Assembly (NCBI GenBank): GCA_965203755.1
Contig: OZ241910.1
Coordinates: forward strand, 2,108,001 to 2,172,000
DNA length: 64,000 nt
Source of the DNA: UBA6055 sp965203755
Lineage (GTDB): Bacteria > Chloroflexota > Anaerolineae > Aggregatilineales > Phototrophicaceae
Direction of reading: 5' to 3'
The notes beneath the pieces were generated by a model that saw only the letters and a program-made list of their open reading frames with translations, was not told where the DNA came from and searched no databases. This document shows positions 43,187-51,051 of this stretch, piece after piece. Each line of letters starts with the position of its first letter. Within the stretch, counting starts at the first letter, position 1. The position numbers were made by a program, and so were the translations under genes.

Positions 43187-44560
43187 ATGAAAGCCACTCC
43201 GATCAAAGCCACTCCATCAAAGCGAACAGCCGCATGGAATGCCGGGTTCTCGCTGCTTGCCGGGCTGGGCATTCTGATAAGTCTGCTTGGCATTGGGATC
43301 GATGCGCTTCCGGGCAGCTACCCCGGCTTGAGTCTGCCGCAGCTGCTGCTGACGGCCGCCGGTTTGACGCTGGCTTTGGTCGCGTTCGCCTTGCGCTCGG
43401 CGGCTGTGCGGCGGCGGGTTCTCCGAAATATGAGAAGACATTGGGCGCCGGGCCTGCTGATTGCCGCGATAACGCTGATTGTCCTTGAGTTCGTTTTGGC
43501 GGCTGCCGACATCCCCACTTATTTCCCACCGCCGATTGATGATGGTTCGTTGCCATTTTACCAGCCGGTGCCGTGGTGGACTTGTGATGAAGCTGGCTGT
43601 CATTATGTTCATGAGCATATCGACGCTGCTTGCGAGAGCGGGCAAGTTTTTGGTCGGCGATGTATTGTGAACCGCCAGGGCTTCCATGACAGCCAGGATT
43701 TTGTGGCCGGCGATGACTTTGATGAGCGAATGCGGATTCTGATGCTGGGCGATTCGTTTACACTTGGCCTGTCAGCCGATATCGGAAAATCGTATGTTAA
43801 GACCATTGAAGCGAACTTTCCGCAGAGCATCGTCTGGAACACCGGGATATCTGGCACCGCGACCAAGCAGGCCTTGGCGTCGTTTCAGGTGTATGCGCCC
43901 ATTCTTCAGCCGCAGCTTGCCATTCTTGGCTTCTATATGAATGATTTTCTTGAAAATATGCTGCCAGTAGATCATCATATCATAGAGATAGATCAGAATA
44001 ACAGGGGATTTAGAAGGAAGCGGTATGACATTGATGAGCGTTCGGGCACTGTGACCGAGTTAGACGATGAGGCGCTCTATTACCAGCATTACGGCGTGGA
44101 ACCTCCTGGCAGTGAACTGGAGCGGCTCATCGGCAGGACGCGGCTTGGGTCGCTGCTGCCGCGCTTTTTCAAGGCGAGGATGCGGCAGGATGAGATGAGA
44201 TATAGACGCGCCAGCCCGCCGGTCAGCCAATCCGTCGATATCACCCGCCGATACCTGAAAGCCTTGCGCGATGCGGCTGCGGCGCAGGATACGGCTTTGC
44301 TGATTCTGCTGATTCCAGATCAAGAGGACCTCCCCTCTCCTACGCCGTACTATCAAAATGCGCTTGCCATTATGACCGAACTGGAGATGCCTTACCTTAA
44401 TCCGAGCCATGCGCTTGACATCCGCGACTATATGCCGCCCTCTGACGGTCATTGGAATACTGCCGGACATCAGAAAGTTGGGAATATGCTAAGCGACTGT
44501 CTGGCAGTCTTTCAAATCAGCGGCGACCTGTCCGACTGCGAGCAGGTCAAGATGCCATAA
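43187..44560 (+). CDS. Membrane-anchored SGNH-hydrolase-like protein, copy 1
   Basis: 457 residues. Three N-terminal helices (about 18-38, 49-68, 86-107) are followed by an outer domain with conserved Cys (WWTCDEAGCHY). SGNH blocks are present: GDSF at 188-191 with nucleophile Ser190, Gly block GISGTATKQAL, Asn block LGFYMNDF, and Asp420/His422 in DGHWNTAGH. The layout fits AlgX/DHHW-like enzymes that esterify or de-esterify surface glycans. The N-terminus has a small KATPIKATP repeat absent from copy 2. Its ribosome site AAAGGGG is a little far from ATG 43187. Confidence 0.78.
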   Translation: MKATPIKATPSKRTAAWNAGFSLLAGLGILISLLGIGIDALPGSYPGLSLPQLLLTAAGLTLALVAFALRSAAVRRRVLRNMRRHWAPGLLIAAITLIVLEFVLAAADIPTYFPPPIDDGSLPFYQPVPWWTCDEAGCHYVHEHIDAACESGQVFGRRCIVNRQGFHDSQDFVAGDDFDERMRILMLGDSFTLGLSADIGKSYVKTIEANFPQSIVWNTGISGTATKQALASFQVYAPILQPQLAILGFYMNDFLENMLPVDHHIIEIDQNNRGFRRKRYDIDERSGTVTELDDEALYYQHYGVEPPGSELERLIGRTRLGSLLPRFFKARMRQDEMRYRRASPPVSQSVDITRRYLKALRDAAAAQDTALLILLIPDQEDLPSPTPYYQNALAIMTELEMPYLNPSHALDIRDYMPPSDGHWNTAGHQKVGNMLSDCLAVFQISGDLSDCEQVKMP

Positions 44561-44653
44561 TCGGGCGTTCCCAGTAAGGAAGCGGAGTCTAATGACACTG
44601 TATGAGCCGTTTCGGAGAAACGCTGGAACAGTGATAGAAAGGGCTGGCTGCAC

Positions 44654-46018
44654 ATGAAAGCCACTCCATCAAAGCGGGAAGCCGCATGGAATGCCGGGTT
44701 ATCGCTGCTTGCCGGGCTGGGCATTCTGATAAGTCTGCTTGGCATTGGGATCGATGCGCTTCCGGGCAGCTACCCCGGCTTGAGTCTGCCGCAGCTGCTG
44801 CTAACAGTCGCCGGTTTGACGCTGGCTTTGGTCGCGTTCGCCTTGCGCTCGGCGGCTGTGCGGCGGCGGGTTCTCCGAAATATGAGAAGACATTGGGCGC
44901 CGGGCCTGCTGATTGCCGCGATAACGCTGATTGTCCTTGAGTTCGTTTTGGCGGTTGCCGACATCCCCACTTATTTCCCACCGCCGATTGATGATGTTCC
45001 GATGCCATTTTACCAGCCGGTGCCGTGGTGGACTTGTGATGAAGCTGGCTGTCATTATGTTCATGAGCATATCGACGCTGCTTGCGAGAGCGGGCAAGTT
45101 TTTGGTCGGCGATGTATTGTGAACCAACAGGGCTTCCATGACAGCCAAGATTTTGTGGCCGGCGATGACTTTGATGAGCGAATGCGGATTCTGATGCTGG
45201 GCGATTCATTTACATTTGGTCAGACAGCCGATATTGGAAAATCGTATGTCGAGACCATCGAAGCGAACTTTCCGCAGAGCATCGTCTGGAATACTGCGAT
45301 GCGGGGCACTGGAACCGAGCAGGCCTTGGCGTCGTTTCAGGTGTATGCGCCCATTCTTCAGCCGCAGCTTGCCATTCTGGGCTTCTTTATGAATGATTTC
45401 CTTGACAATATGCTGCCGATAGATCATTGGATCGTGGGGATAGATTGGAAGAACGAGGCATTTAGAATGAGGCGGTATGATCTTGATTGGCGTTCGGGCG
45501 CTGTGACCGAGTTAGACGATGAGGCGCTTTATTATCGCCGGCATATCCACGTGGACCCTCCTGACAGTGAACTGGAGCGGCTCATCGGCAGGACGCGGCT
45601 TGGATCGCTGCTGCCGCGCTTTTTCGAGGCGAGGATGCGGCAGGATGAGATAAGATATAGACGCACCGGCCCGCCGTTCAGCCAATTCGTCGATATCACG
45701 CGCCGATACCTGAAAGCCTTGCGCGCTGCGGCTGCGGCGCAGGATACCGCTTTGCTGGTTGTGTTGATTCCAAATCGGGAGGACGTCCTCGCCCCTACGC
45801 CGCGCTATCAAAATGCGCTTGCCATTATGGAAGAACTGGGGCTGCCGCATCTCAATCCAATCCATGCGCTTGATGTCGAGCTTGATTATGCCCCAGAACC
45901 CGATACGCACTGGAATACTGCCGGACATCAGAAAGTTGGGAAGATGCTAAGCGACTGCCTGGCAGTCTTTCAAATCAGCGGCGACCTAGCGGACTGCGAA
46001 CAGGTCAAGATGCCCTAA
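44654..46018 (+). CDS. Membrane-anchored SGNH-hydrolase-like protein, copy 2
   Basis: 454 residues, paralogue of 43187-44560 with the same three helices and catalytic blocks (GDSF, GTGTEQAL, FFMNDF, DTHWNTAGH). Differences cluster in the region after block III (IVGIDWKNEAFRMRRYDLDW) and before the last block, where acceptor specificity could lie. The two copies may act on different positions of one glycan, which is inference. Its stop directly abuts the stop of the opposing Nudix gene. Confidence 0.78.
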   Translation: MKATPSKREAAWNAGLSLLAGLGILISLLGIGIDALPGSYPGLSLPQLLLTVAGLTLALVAFALRSAAVRRRVLRNMRRHWAPGLLIAAITLIVLEFVLAVADIPTYFPPPIDDVPMPFYQPVPWWTCDEAGCHYVHEHIDAACESGQVFGRRCIVNQQGFHDSQDFVAGDDFDERMRILMLGDSFTFGQTADIGKSYVETIEANFPQSIVWNTAMRGTGTEQALASFQVYAPILQPQLAILGFFMNDFLDNMLPIDHWIVGIDWKNEAFRMRRYDLDWRSGAVTELDDEALYYRRHIHVDPPDSELERLIGRTRLGSLLPRFFEARMRQDEIRYRRTGPPFSQFVDITRRYLKALRAAAAAQDTALLVVLIPNREDVLAPTPRYQNALAIMEELGLPHLNPIHALDVELDYAPEPDTHWNTAGHQKVGKMLSDCLAVFQISGDLADCEQVKMP

Positions 46019-46501
46019 TTATGAAGGCCGGTCAAGGCTCGCCAGCAATTCAAGCAGACCGCCAGGATACAGCGGCGGCGCTGAATCGCTGCGGAAGAAA
46101 TCGAGCTTTTTCCAGCCTGCCCGGTAGAGCATGGCGCCACGGTCAAAACCCTGCAAAGCCGCATCGTCTTGGTTCAGGCGGGCATCGGCGAAACGCCCGT
46201 CGTAAATCAGGACAATCTCGTGCCCGCGCCGGCCTTCGAAGTGAAAGATGTTTTCCAGCATGCCCAGATAGGTCACGTCGCGGACGACCGCGTGAATCTC
46301 TTCCATCACCTCGCGCGCAATCGTCTCGCGCCCGCGTTCGCCAAACTCGATTTTGCCGCCGATGGGTCGATAAAACACCTTGTCTTCATGTGAATCATAG
46401 CCTTCCGCCAGAAAAATCTTGTCCTCGCGCCGGAAGACACACAGGGCAAGCGGTCGAATCCGATGTTTTGCCTTCTTTTTCTGCCTGCTCATGCGCCTCA
46501 T
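46019..46501 (-). CDS. Nudix hydrolase
   Basis: 160 residues. The Nudix box is perfect: G49, then five residues, E55, then seven, R63-E64, and E67-E68. It is preceded by VFYRPIGGKIEF. These enzymes cleave nucleoside diphosphate derivatives with Mg2+. A basic N-terminal stretch (SRQKKKAKHRIR) is unusual. The ATG overlaps the stop of the upstream permease gene (ATGA), so it belongs to the nucleoside-transporter transcript. A role in processing imported nucleosides or damaged nucleotides is inferred from that. Confidence 0.85.
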   Translation of the reverse strand: MRRMSRQKKKAKHRIRPLALCVFRREDKIFLAEGYDSHEDKVFYRPIGGKIEFGERGRETIAREVMEEIHAVVRDVTYLGMLENIFHFEGRRGHEIVLIYDGRFADARLNQDDAALQGFDRGAMLYRAGWKKLDFFRSDSAPPLYPGGLLELLASLDRPS

Positions 46502-47520
46502 TCCATCTCAAAGCGCGTGCCCAAGGCCTTGGGCGGGTCGGAGCGCAGAAAGGCCCGCAGCCGCCGCTGAACCGAGCGCGGCATATATTGCAGCAGCCGC
46601 TCAATGAATCCGCCGCTGACCACCAGCAGGGTCAGAATCATCAGCAGCCAGGGCAGCGTGTTCAGCAGCACGAACGGAAAGCTGATCTCCTGTCCTAAGA
46701 CGAACAGACCATTGGTCTGGATATTGGTGGATACAGCCCGCAGGGCGGCGAAGAGATAAGCGCCGAGGACGACGCGGAAGGGATGCCAGCCGCCGAAAAT
46801 CACAATCGCCAAGGCAATCCAGCCATCGCCCTGCATCGCCGGCGGGCTCGACCAGCCGGGCTTGACATTCAGCGAATAGGCGGCGCCGGCCAAGCCGACC
46901 AATGCGCCGCCAAGAAAGGTGTACCCATAGCGCAGGCTTTGGACTTTGGCGCCGCGGGCATAGGCGGCTTCGGGACGTTCGCCGATGGCGCGCAGCCCCA
47001 GCCCGCCTTGGGTGCGGAACAGCCAAAACCAGATGGCGAACATCAGCAGATAGCTGAAGTAGACCAGCGCATTCTGGCGGAAGAAAATCGGCCCCAAAAT
47101 AGGAATATGCTCCAAAACCGGCAGCGGCAGGCGGGTAATCTGGGGCCCGGGGATGCGGGTGAAATCAGCGCCCAGAAAGCGCGCCAAGTCGGCCGCCAGC
47201 AGCGTCAGCACAAAGCCAACCGCGACCTGATCGCGGCGCAGCTTGATGTTGGAAAATCCAATCAACAGGGCAATCAGCGCGCCCACCAGCATAGCGACGG
47301 CGATGCCCAGCGCGATCTGCATCGGCGCATCCAGCGCGCCGGCCTCCTGCGCCGTCCAGGCGGCGGCGAAGCCCAATACCGCCGCCAGCGCCAAGCTGCC
47401 ATCCAGTGACAGGTTGACGACGCCGGCGCGTTCAGTGATGGTTTCGCCCAGGCTGGCGATCACCAGTGGTGTGGCTGTGCCGATAATGCTGCCGAGCGTG
47501 TTCAAAAATTCTTCGTTCAT
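46498..47520 (-). CDS. nupQ: Nucleoside-type ABC transporter permease (NupQ-like)
   Basis: 340 residues, about nine or ten helices. The N-terminus TPLVIASLGETITERAGVVN and LSLDGSLALAAVLGFA, then SNIKLRRDQVAVGFVLTLLA and GLGLRAIGERPEAAYARG, are typical of the second permease (YufQ/NupQ) of BmpA-linked nucleoside importers. It is paired with the NupP-like gene 28 bases upstream. The gene symbol follows family resemblance. No BmpA-type binding protein gene lies in the window. Confidence 0.85.
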   Translation of the reverse strand: MNEEFLNTLGSIIGTATPLVIASLGETITERAGVVNLSLDGSLALAAVLGFAAAWTAQEAGALDAPMQIALGIAVAMLVGALIALLIGFSNIKLRRDQVAVGFVLTLLAADLARFLGADFTRIPGPQITRLPLPVLEHIPILGPIFFRQNALVYFSYLLMFAIWFWLFRTQGGLGLRAIGERPEAAYARGAKVQSLRYGYTFLGGALVGLAGAAYSLNVKPGWSSPPAMQGDGWIALAIVIFGGWHPFRVVLGAYLFAALRAVSTNIQTNGLFVLGQEISFPFVLLNTLPWLLMILTLLVVSGGFIERLLQYMPRSVQRRLRAFLRSDPPKALGTRFEME

Positions 47521-47548
47521 AGCCGGTTTCCCGTCTCAAGCGTCGGTT

Positions 47549-48643
47549 TTATGATGCCGCCCTTTCGCCGGCTTCGTCCTCGCCCTCTGCCGCGGGCTGC
47601 GGGAAAAAGACCTCCTGCGCGCCTTGAAACAGGATGACGCACAAGACCAGCATGCCTTGCAGCACACCCGCCAATGATGAATCCAGCTTGAGCGAAGGCA
47701 CAATCTGCAAGCGAGTGCTGCCGGTGAGAATGGCGGCGAAGGCAAAGGTGATGAGCGGCACCCACAGCAGGCGAATGCTTAACAGCAAAACCACCAGCAG
47801 ACCCAAGAAGCCAATCCCGCCAGATGACAGCGGGCGCAGGTTATCAAAGGTGAACAGGACGCGGTAAGAGCCCGCCATGCCTGCCAGCGCCCCGCAGACC
47901 AGCAAGGCGCTCATAGAGGTGCGTTCGGTGGCGACCCCCAGCAGACGCGCCGAGCGCATATTCCTGCCGACCGCCTTCAGATTCAAGCCCCAGCGAGTGG
48001 CGTTGAGCATCGCAAAGACCATCGCGAACGCGGCGAACACCAGCCCGATCATAAAGAGATTGACTGGAAATTGAGTTGAATGTTCCGGCAGCAGGGCGGC
48101 GGTCGGAAAGGGCTCCGTCCCCTGCGCCGAGCCGCCGATGCGCGGCTGCCAGGGACCCGAAATCATATAAATTGAAATCACATTGACCAGGGCATTGAGC
48201 GCCACCCCGCCAAAAATCTCATTCACGCCCAGCCTTATTTTGAGGATGCCGACCAGCCATGCCCAAAACATGCCGCCCAGCGCCGACAGGACAATCAGGA
48301 TCAGGTTGAGCAGCGGCGACAGGCTTTCGTCGATGAGGATAAACTGCGCCCCCCAACTGGCGAACAGCGCGCCCATCATCATCTGCCCTTCGACGCCGAT
48401 GTTCCACAGCCCGGCGCGGAAGGTCACAACCAGCCCGATGCTGACCAGCGTCAGGGGGATCCAGAAGTTAATCACGCCGCCGACCTTGCGCGAATCCTTG
48501 AACGCGCCCTTCCACAAAGCATCGACCACTTCCAGCGGGTCGCGCCCGACCGCGCCCACCAGCAAAGCCGCGAACAGCAGCGAGATGAAGATGGGAATCA
48601 GCAGAAAGGCGATTTGGATGGCGAATGATTTTGGATTGTTCAT
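47549..48643 (-). CDS. nupP: Nucleoside-type ABC transporter permease (NupP-like)
   Basis: 364 residues, about nine helices, with GLWNIGVEGQMMMGALFASW, NEIFGGVALNALVNVISIYM and GLNLKAVGRNMRSARLLGV, all marks of the first permease of BmpA-type nucleoside importers. A 60-residue acidic tail follows the last helix. Its ATG overlaps the stop of the Mrr-like gene by four bases, an arrangement created by the intervening genes. Its natural ATPase partner is 52176-53672, 3.5 kb away. Confidence 0.85.
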   Translation of the reverse strand: MNNPKSFAIQIAFLLIPIFISLLFAALLVGAVGRDPLEVVDALWKGAFKDSRKVGGVINFWIPLTLVSIGLVVTFRAGLWNIGVEGQMMMGALFASWGAQFILIDESLSPLLNLILIVLSALGGMFWAWLVGILKIRLGVNEIFGGVALNALVNVISIYMISGPWQPRIGGSAQGTEPFPTAALLPEHSTQFPVNLFMIGLVFAAFAMVFAMLNATRWGLNLKAVGRNMRSARLLGVATERTSMSALLVCGALAGMAGSYRVLFTFDNLRPLSSGGIGFLGLLVVLLLSIRLLWVPLITFAFAAILTGSTRLQIVPSLKLDSSLAGVLQGMLVLCVILFQGAQEVFFPQPAAEGEDEAGERAAS

Positions 48644-49512
48644 GGGGATTGCTCTTGGTTTAACAAGATGTCGATTTCTCTGTCCATCAGTTTTACAGGC
48701 GTAAGTACATCATCTGAAGTCTGCCACGCGCGGGACATGGTGATGATTTCCGCGATGTCTCGACTGTCGGAATGCAAGATTCCGAAGTTATTTGCATAAT
48801 CTTTAGCTCCGCTTTGTAATCCATTGTGGGCAACAATCCAGCCGATGATGGGCCCTCTTTGTCGCAAGAACCAATTTGGAATGAGATCTTTGACGTCTTC
48901 GCTTCTGTGCAGAATCGTATCTAAGGTCATTGTAAATCGCTGAATCGTACTGCGGGGAACTGCATCAGCGTGCATTTTGCTTTGCCCGACAATTCGTATT
49001 GGGCCTGTGCCGCCGTTGAACAAGTGTGATTTTCCGACAGATGGAATAATAGCAAAGAAATCGACGCCATATTCATCCACCTGTGGCGTCAAACAATAAT
49101 TGGAAGCTCCACTTAACTTGCAAGCTAAAGCCGACAGCGCCTCATATTGACTTGGATTCAGAGCTTGTATTGCTTTCAGAATATGAATGCGACTTCGGAT
49201 TCTAAGCCTTTTTTGTCTATCATTCTTGGATACCCCTGGTGGAAAGTATTTCGGATACCAGAACAGTCGCTTCACACCGGCAACGACTTCCGAGAAGGTT
49301 GGATACAATCCCCTATTTTTGTCAACTTCAATTTTCTTTCGCAAATTATCCCATAGCTTATTGGTATTATTACTTGCATACAATTCGGCATCGATTCGTG
49401 TTTTGTCTAAACTTTGTTCCACTGCGTCTACTAGATAATCGTCAAAGTCTAGCGAAGAACGGTTAAATTCCTGCTCGAAATACCAATTCACAATAGCTTG
49501 TGAGTTAGCCAT
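48640..49512 (-). CDS. Mrr-like PD-(D/E)xK nuclease candidate
   Basis: 290 residues, soluble. After a helical N-terminal half, NPSQYEALSALACKLSGAS leads into DEYGVDFFAIIP (Asp151) and IRIVGQSK (Gln177, Lys179), the D...QxK pattern of Mrr-type restriction nucleases. TIQRFTMTLDTI follows, as in that fold. Base composition is visibly more AT-rich than the flanking transporter genes. It lies 11 bases after the ParB-like gene and forms a two-gene unit with it. A nuclease role is inferred from the motif only. Confidence 0.6.
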   Translation of the reverse strand: MANSQAIVNWYFEQEFNRSSLDFDDYLVDAVEQSLDKTRIDAELYASNNTNKLWDNLRKKIEVDKNRGLYPTFSEVVAGVKRLFWYPKYFPPGVSKNDRQKRLRIRSRIHILKAIQALNPSQYEALSALACKLSGASNYCLTPQVDEYGVDFFAIIPSVGKSHLFNGGTGPIRIVGQSKMHADAVPRSTIQRFTMTLDTILHRSEDVKDLIPNWFLRQRGPIIGWIVAHNGLQSGAKDYANNFGILHSDSRDIAEIITMSRAWQTSDDVLTPVKLMDREIDILLNQEQSP

Positions 49513-49523
49513 ATCAGTCTTAT

Positions 49524-50675
49524 TTAGTCACTAAAGACATTTTTGACATCATTTACAGCATTTTGCAACGACTCGAGCTTGCCTAACAACGCTTCTTTCA
49601 ATTCGTCATCTTTTTTGAATCTCAAAGTGGGTGTGTCGCCGAGCCGTTTAATTAGGTCATCCATAGTTTGCAGTAACTTCTTGGCAGGCTGCCTCTCAAC
49701 TTCCCGTTGCTCTTCCGCTTCTTCTACTCTTGCGGAAGCTACTGCCGCATCGAGATTCTTGTCACCGCGAAATCGCTCGAATTGCTGTGTGTTGTTTCTA
49801 AGCAAATATGAAATGTCGCGTAGACGCTGAACGTTTCCAATAATTCGTTTGTCCCATTCTCCAAGCAAGTCATTAATATCTTGTCCGTCGCCGGGATCTT
49901 CTTTTGGATAGATCCAACTCAAAAACTCATCCAGATGCAGTTCATTATCAAATTTATATTCCTTTTCATTCCACCCAAGCCATTCGCGCAGTGGAGGATT
50001 AGACCGCCCAAAAAGCTCTTGAAAATATGGGTACACCTTTTCATCTATCTCTCGGTTGTAATTTGATTCATCTTTGGCTTGTCTAAATGCCAAGTAACCG
50101 CGAATCCATTGACCAGCGCCATATCTCGATAATCCGAATTGTTTCCCAACTTCGGTGAGAGTTATTCCTTTGTTTTCGTCCCAACGTTCGCTAAGCAATT
50201 TTGCTTTGTTGTAAGCCGACCATCCAACAATGCCCGTGATATGACGAATCCCCTGAAAAATCCATGATGCTTCTGCATCTGAACCGGTATATTCCAAACA
50301 TGGAATTGATGACAGCGATTGTAGAACTGCCTTGCTAACTTCAGAGCCAGGCTGATGACTAGAGAGGATTTGCTTGGCGGCTGTGATGCGTCTGTTTCCT
50401 TCAAGAACAACATATTTGTCTGGTTTGAACTGCCTTGCTATAACGCGATCAATTGGTAAGTATCCGTTAACTTCCATGTTCATCCGCAACTTTTCGACAT
50501 TGTAGAAACGAGCCATTCTCTCGTTTGTGTTGCTCTGAACTCTTTCTTCATCTATGTCATCGTCATGGATTGTAATCCACTTATCATCAACAAATCGCGG
50601 GTTGTTAGGATCCAAATATATCTTGTCAATACTCAAATCAATAGGCGTTAGTTGGTCTGAAATGATTGTATTCAT
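49524..50675 (-). CDS. ParB/sulfiredoxin-fold DNA-binding protein candidate
   Basis: 383 residues. The N-terminal part has the ParB-like opening LSIDKIYLDPNNPRF and the signature VVLEGNRRITAAKQI (GNRR at 93-96, corresponding to GxRR in ParB, where nucleotide binds). A helix-turn-helix follows (TLTEVGKQFGLSRYGAGQWI, about 173-192), and the C-terminal third is coiled coil (EEAEEQREVERQPAKKLLQ). Chromosomal ParB is unlikely: no parA is nearby and the sequence is divergent. AGGAG precedes ATG 50675. A perfect palindrome lies at its promoter. Together with the Mrr-like gene it may be a defence or plasmid-type module. Confidence 0.62.
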   Translation of the reverse strand: MNTIISDQLTPIDLSIDKIYLDPNNPRFVDDKWITIHDDDIDEERVQSNTNERMARFYNVEKLRMNMEVNGYLPIDRVIARQFKPDKYVVLEGNRRITAAKQILSSHQPGSEVSKAVLQSLSSIPCLEYTGSDAEASWIFQGIRHITGIVGWSAYNKAKLLSERWDENKGITLTEVGKQFGLSRYGAGQWIRGYLAFRQAKDESNYNREIDEKVYPYFQELFGRSNPPLREWLGWNEKEYKFDNELHLDEFLSWIYPKEDPGDGQDINDLLGEWDKRIIGNVQRLRDISYLLRNNTQQFERFRGDKNLDAAVASARVEEAEEQREVERQPAKKLLQTMDDLIKRLGDTPTLRFKKDDELKEALLGKLESLQNAVNDVKNVFSD

Positions 50676-50706
50676 GTTTGTTCTCCTAAATTGCTAGATT
50701 CACTGT

Positions 50707-50733
50707 ATTATATCTTTGATACGAAAGATATAA
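50707..50733. promoter_or_regulatory. Palindromic operator candidate over the ParB-like gene promoter
   Basis: A perfect inverted repeat at 50708-50733: arms TTATATCTTT and AAAGATATAA (10 bases each) around the spacer GATACG. On the minus strand a TATAAT (50712-50707) overlaps its left arm about 32 bases before the ParB-like start codon, so a bound protein would block transcription. No T run follows the stem on either strand, so a terminator is less likely. The adjacent HTH protein is the natural candidate ligand. Confidence 0.6.
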
Positions 50734-50742
50734 CAGCGTCTG

Positions 50743-50970
50743 TCAAGGGCATTCGCCCTTATCGTCATCCTTATTCTCCGCCAGCCACTTTGCGCCGTTA
50801 AAGAATAGATACTCAAAACTGCTGTTTGTCTCAAGCACCAAGAACGACTCTGGATCTTGCGCGTTCTGAAGCCGTTCTACAATATCCTGTCTGTCGTCGG
50901 TTGGGTACACTTGATGCAAGCCCCACGACCGTATCTTATTCGGTTCTACCAAAAGGAACAACTCGGCCAT
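50743..50970 (-). CDS. Small orphan protein (75 residues)
   Basis: Starts MAELFLLVEPNKIRSWGLHQ and contains QDIVERLQNAQDPESFLVLE and SSFEYLFFNGAKWLAENKDD. Acidic C-terminus, no membrane helix. GGAGG sits about six bases before ATG 50970, good support for translation. It ends 10 bases before the palindrome of the ParB-like gene. No family recognised; it could belong to the inserted cassette. Confidence 0.5.
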   Translation of the reverse strand: MAELFLLVEPNKIRSWGLHQVYPTDDRQDIVERLQNAQDPESFLVLETNSSFEYLFFNGAKWLAENKDDDKGECP

Positions 50971-51051
50971 TCTTCGCCTCCATATCATACTCGATAAGCA
51001 TCACGCTTGCTGAGAATGATGATACGCAAGGCAAGAAGTGGCGCCAAGCCC

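Larger units (their letters stand above)
43150..46018 (+). repeat. Tandem gene duplication of SGNH hydrolase genes
   Basis: The gene at 43187-44560 and about 40 bases of its leader (from TGTTTCGGCGAAATGG) are repeated as 44615-46018. The first 550 coding bases of the two copies are almost identical, while the part after the SGNH block III is more diverged. The leader of copy 2 keeps the AAAGGG ribosome site. Confidence 0.85.

Noticed and set aside
49524..50675. Chromosome-partition ParB
   Set aside because: No parA, parS-like site or origin genes are nearby, the signature is GNRR within a divergent sequence, and the gene is paired with a nuclease-like gene.
50708..50733. Intrinsic terminator
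   Set aside because: The perfect palindrome is AT-rich and not followed by a T run on either strand, and it overlaps a -10-like box, so an operator is more likely.
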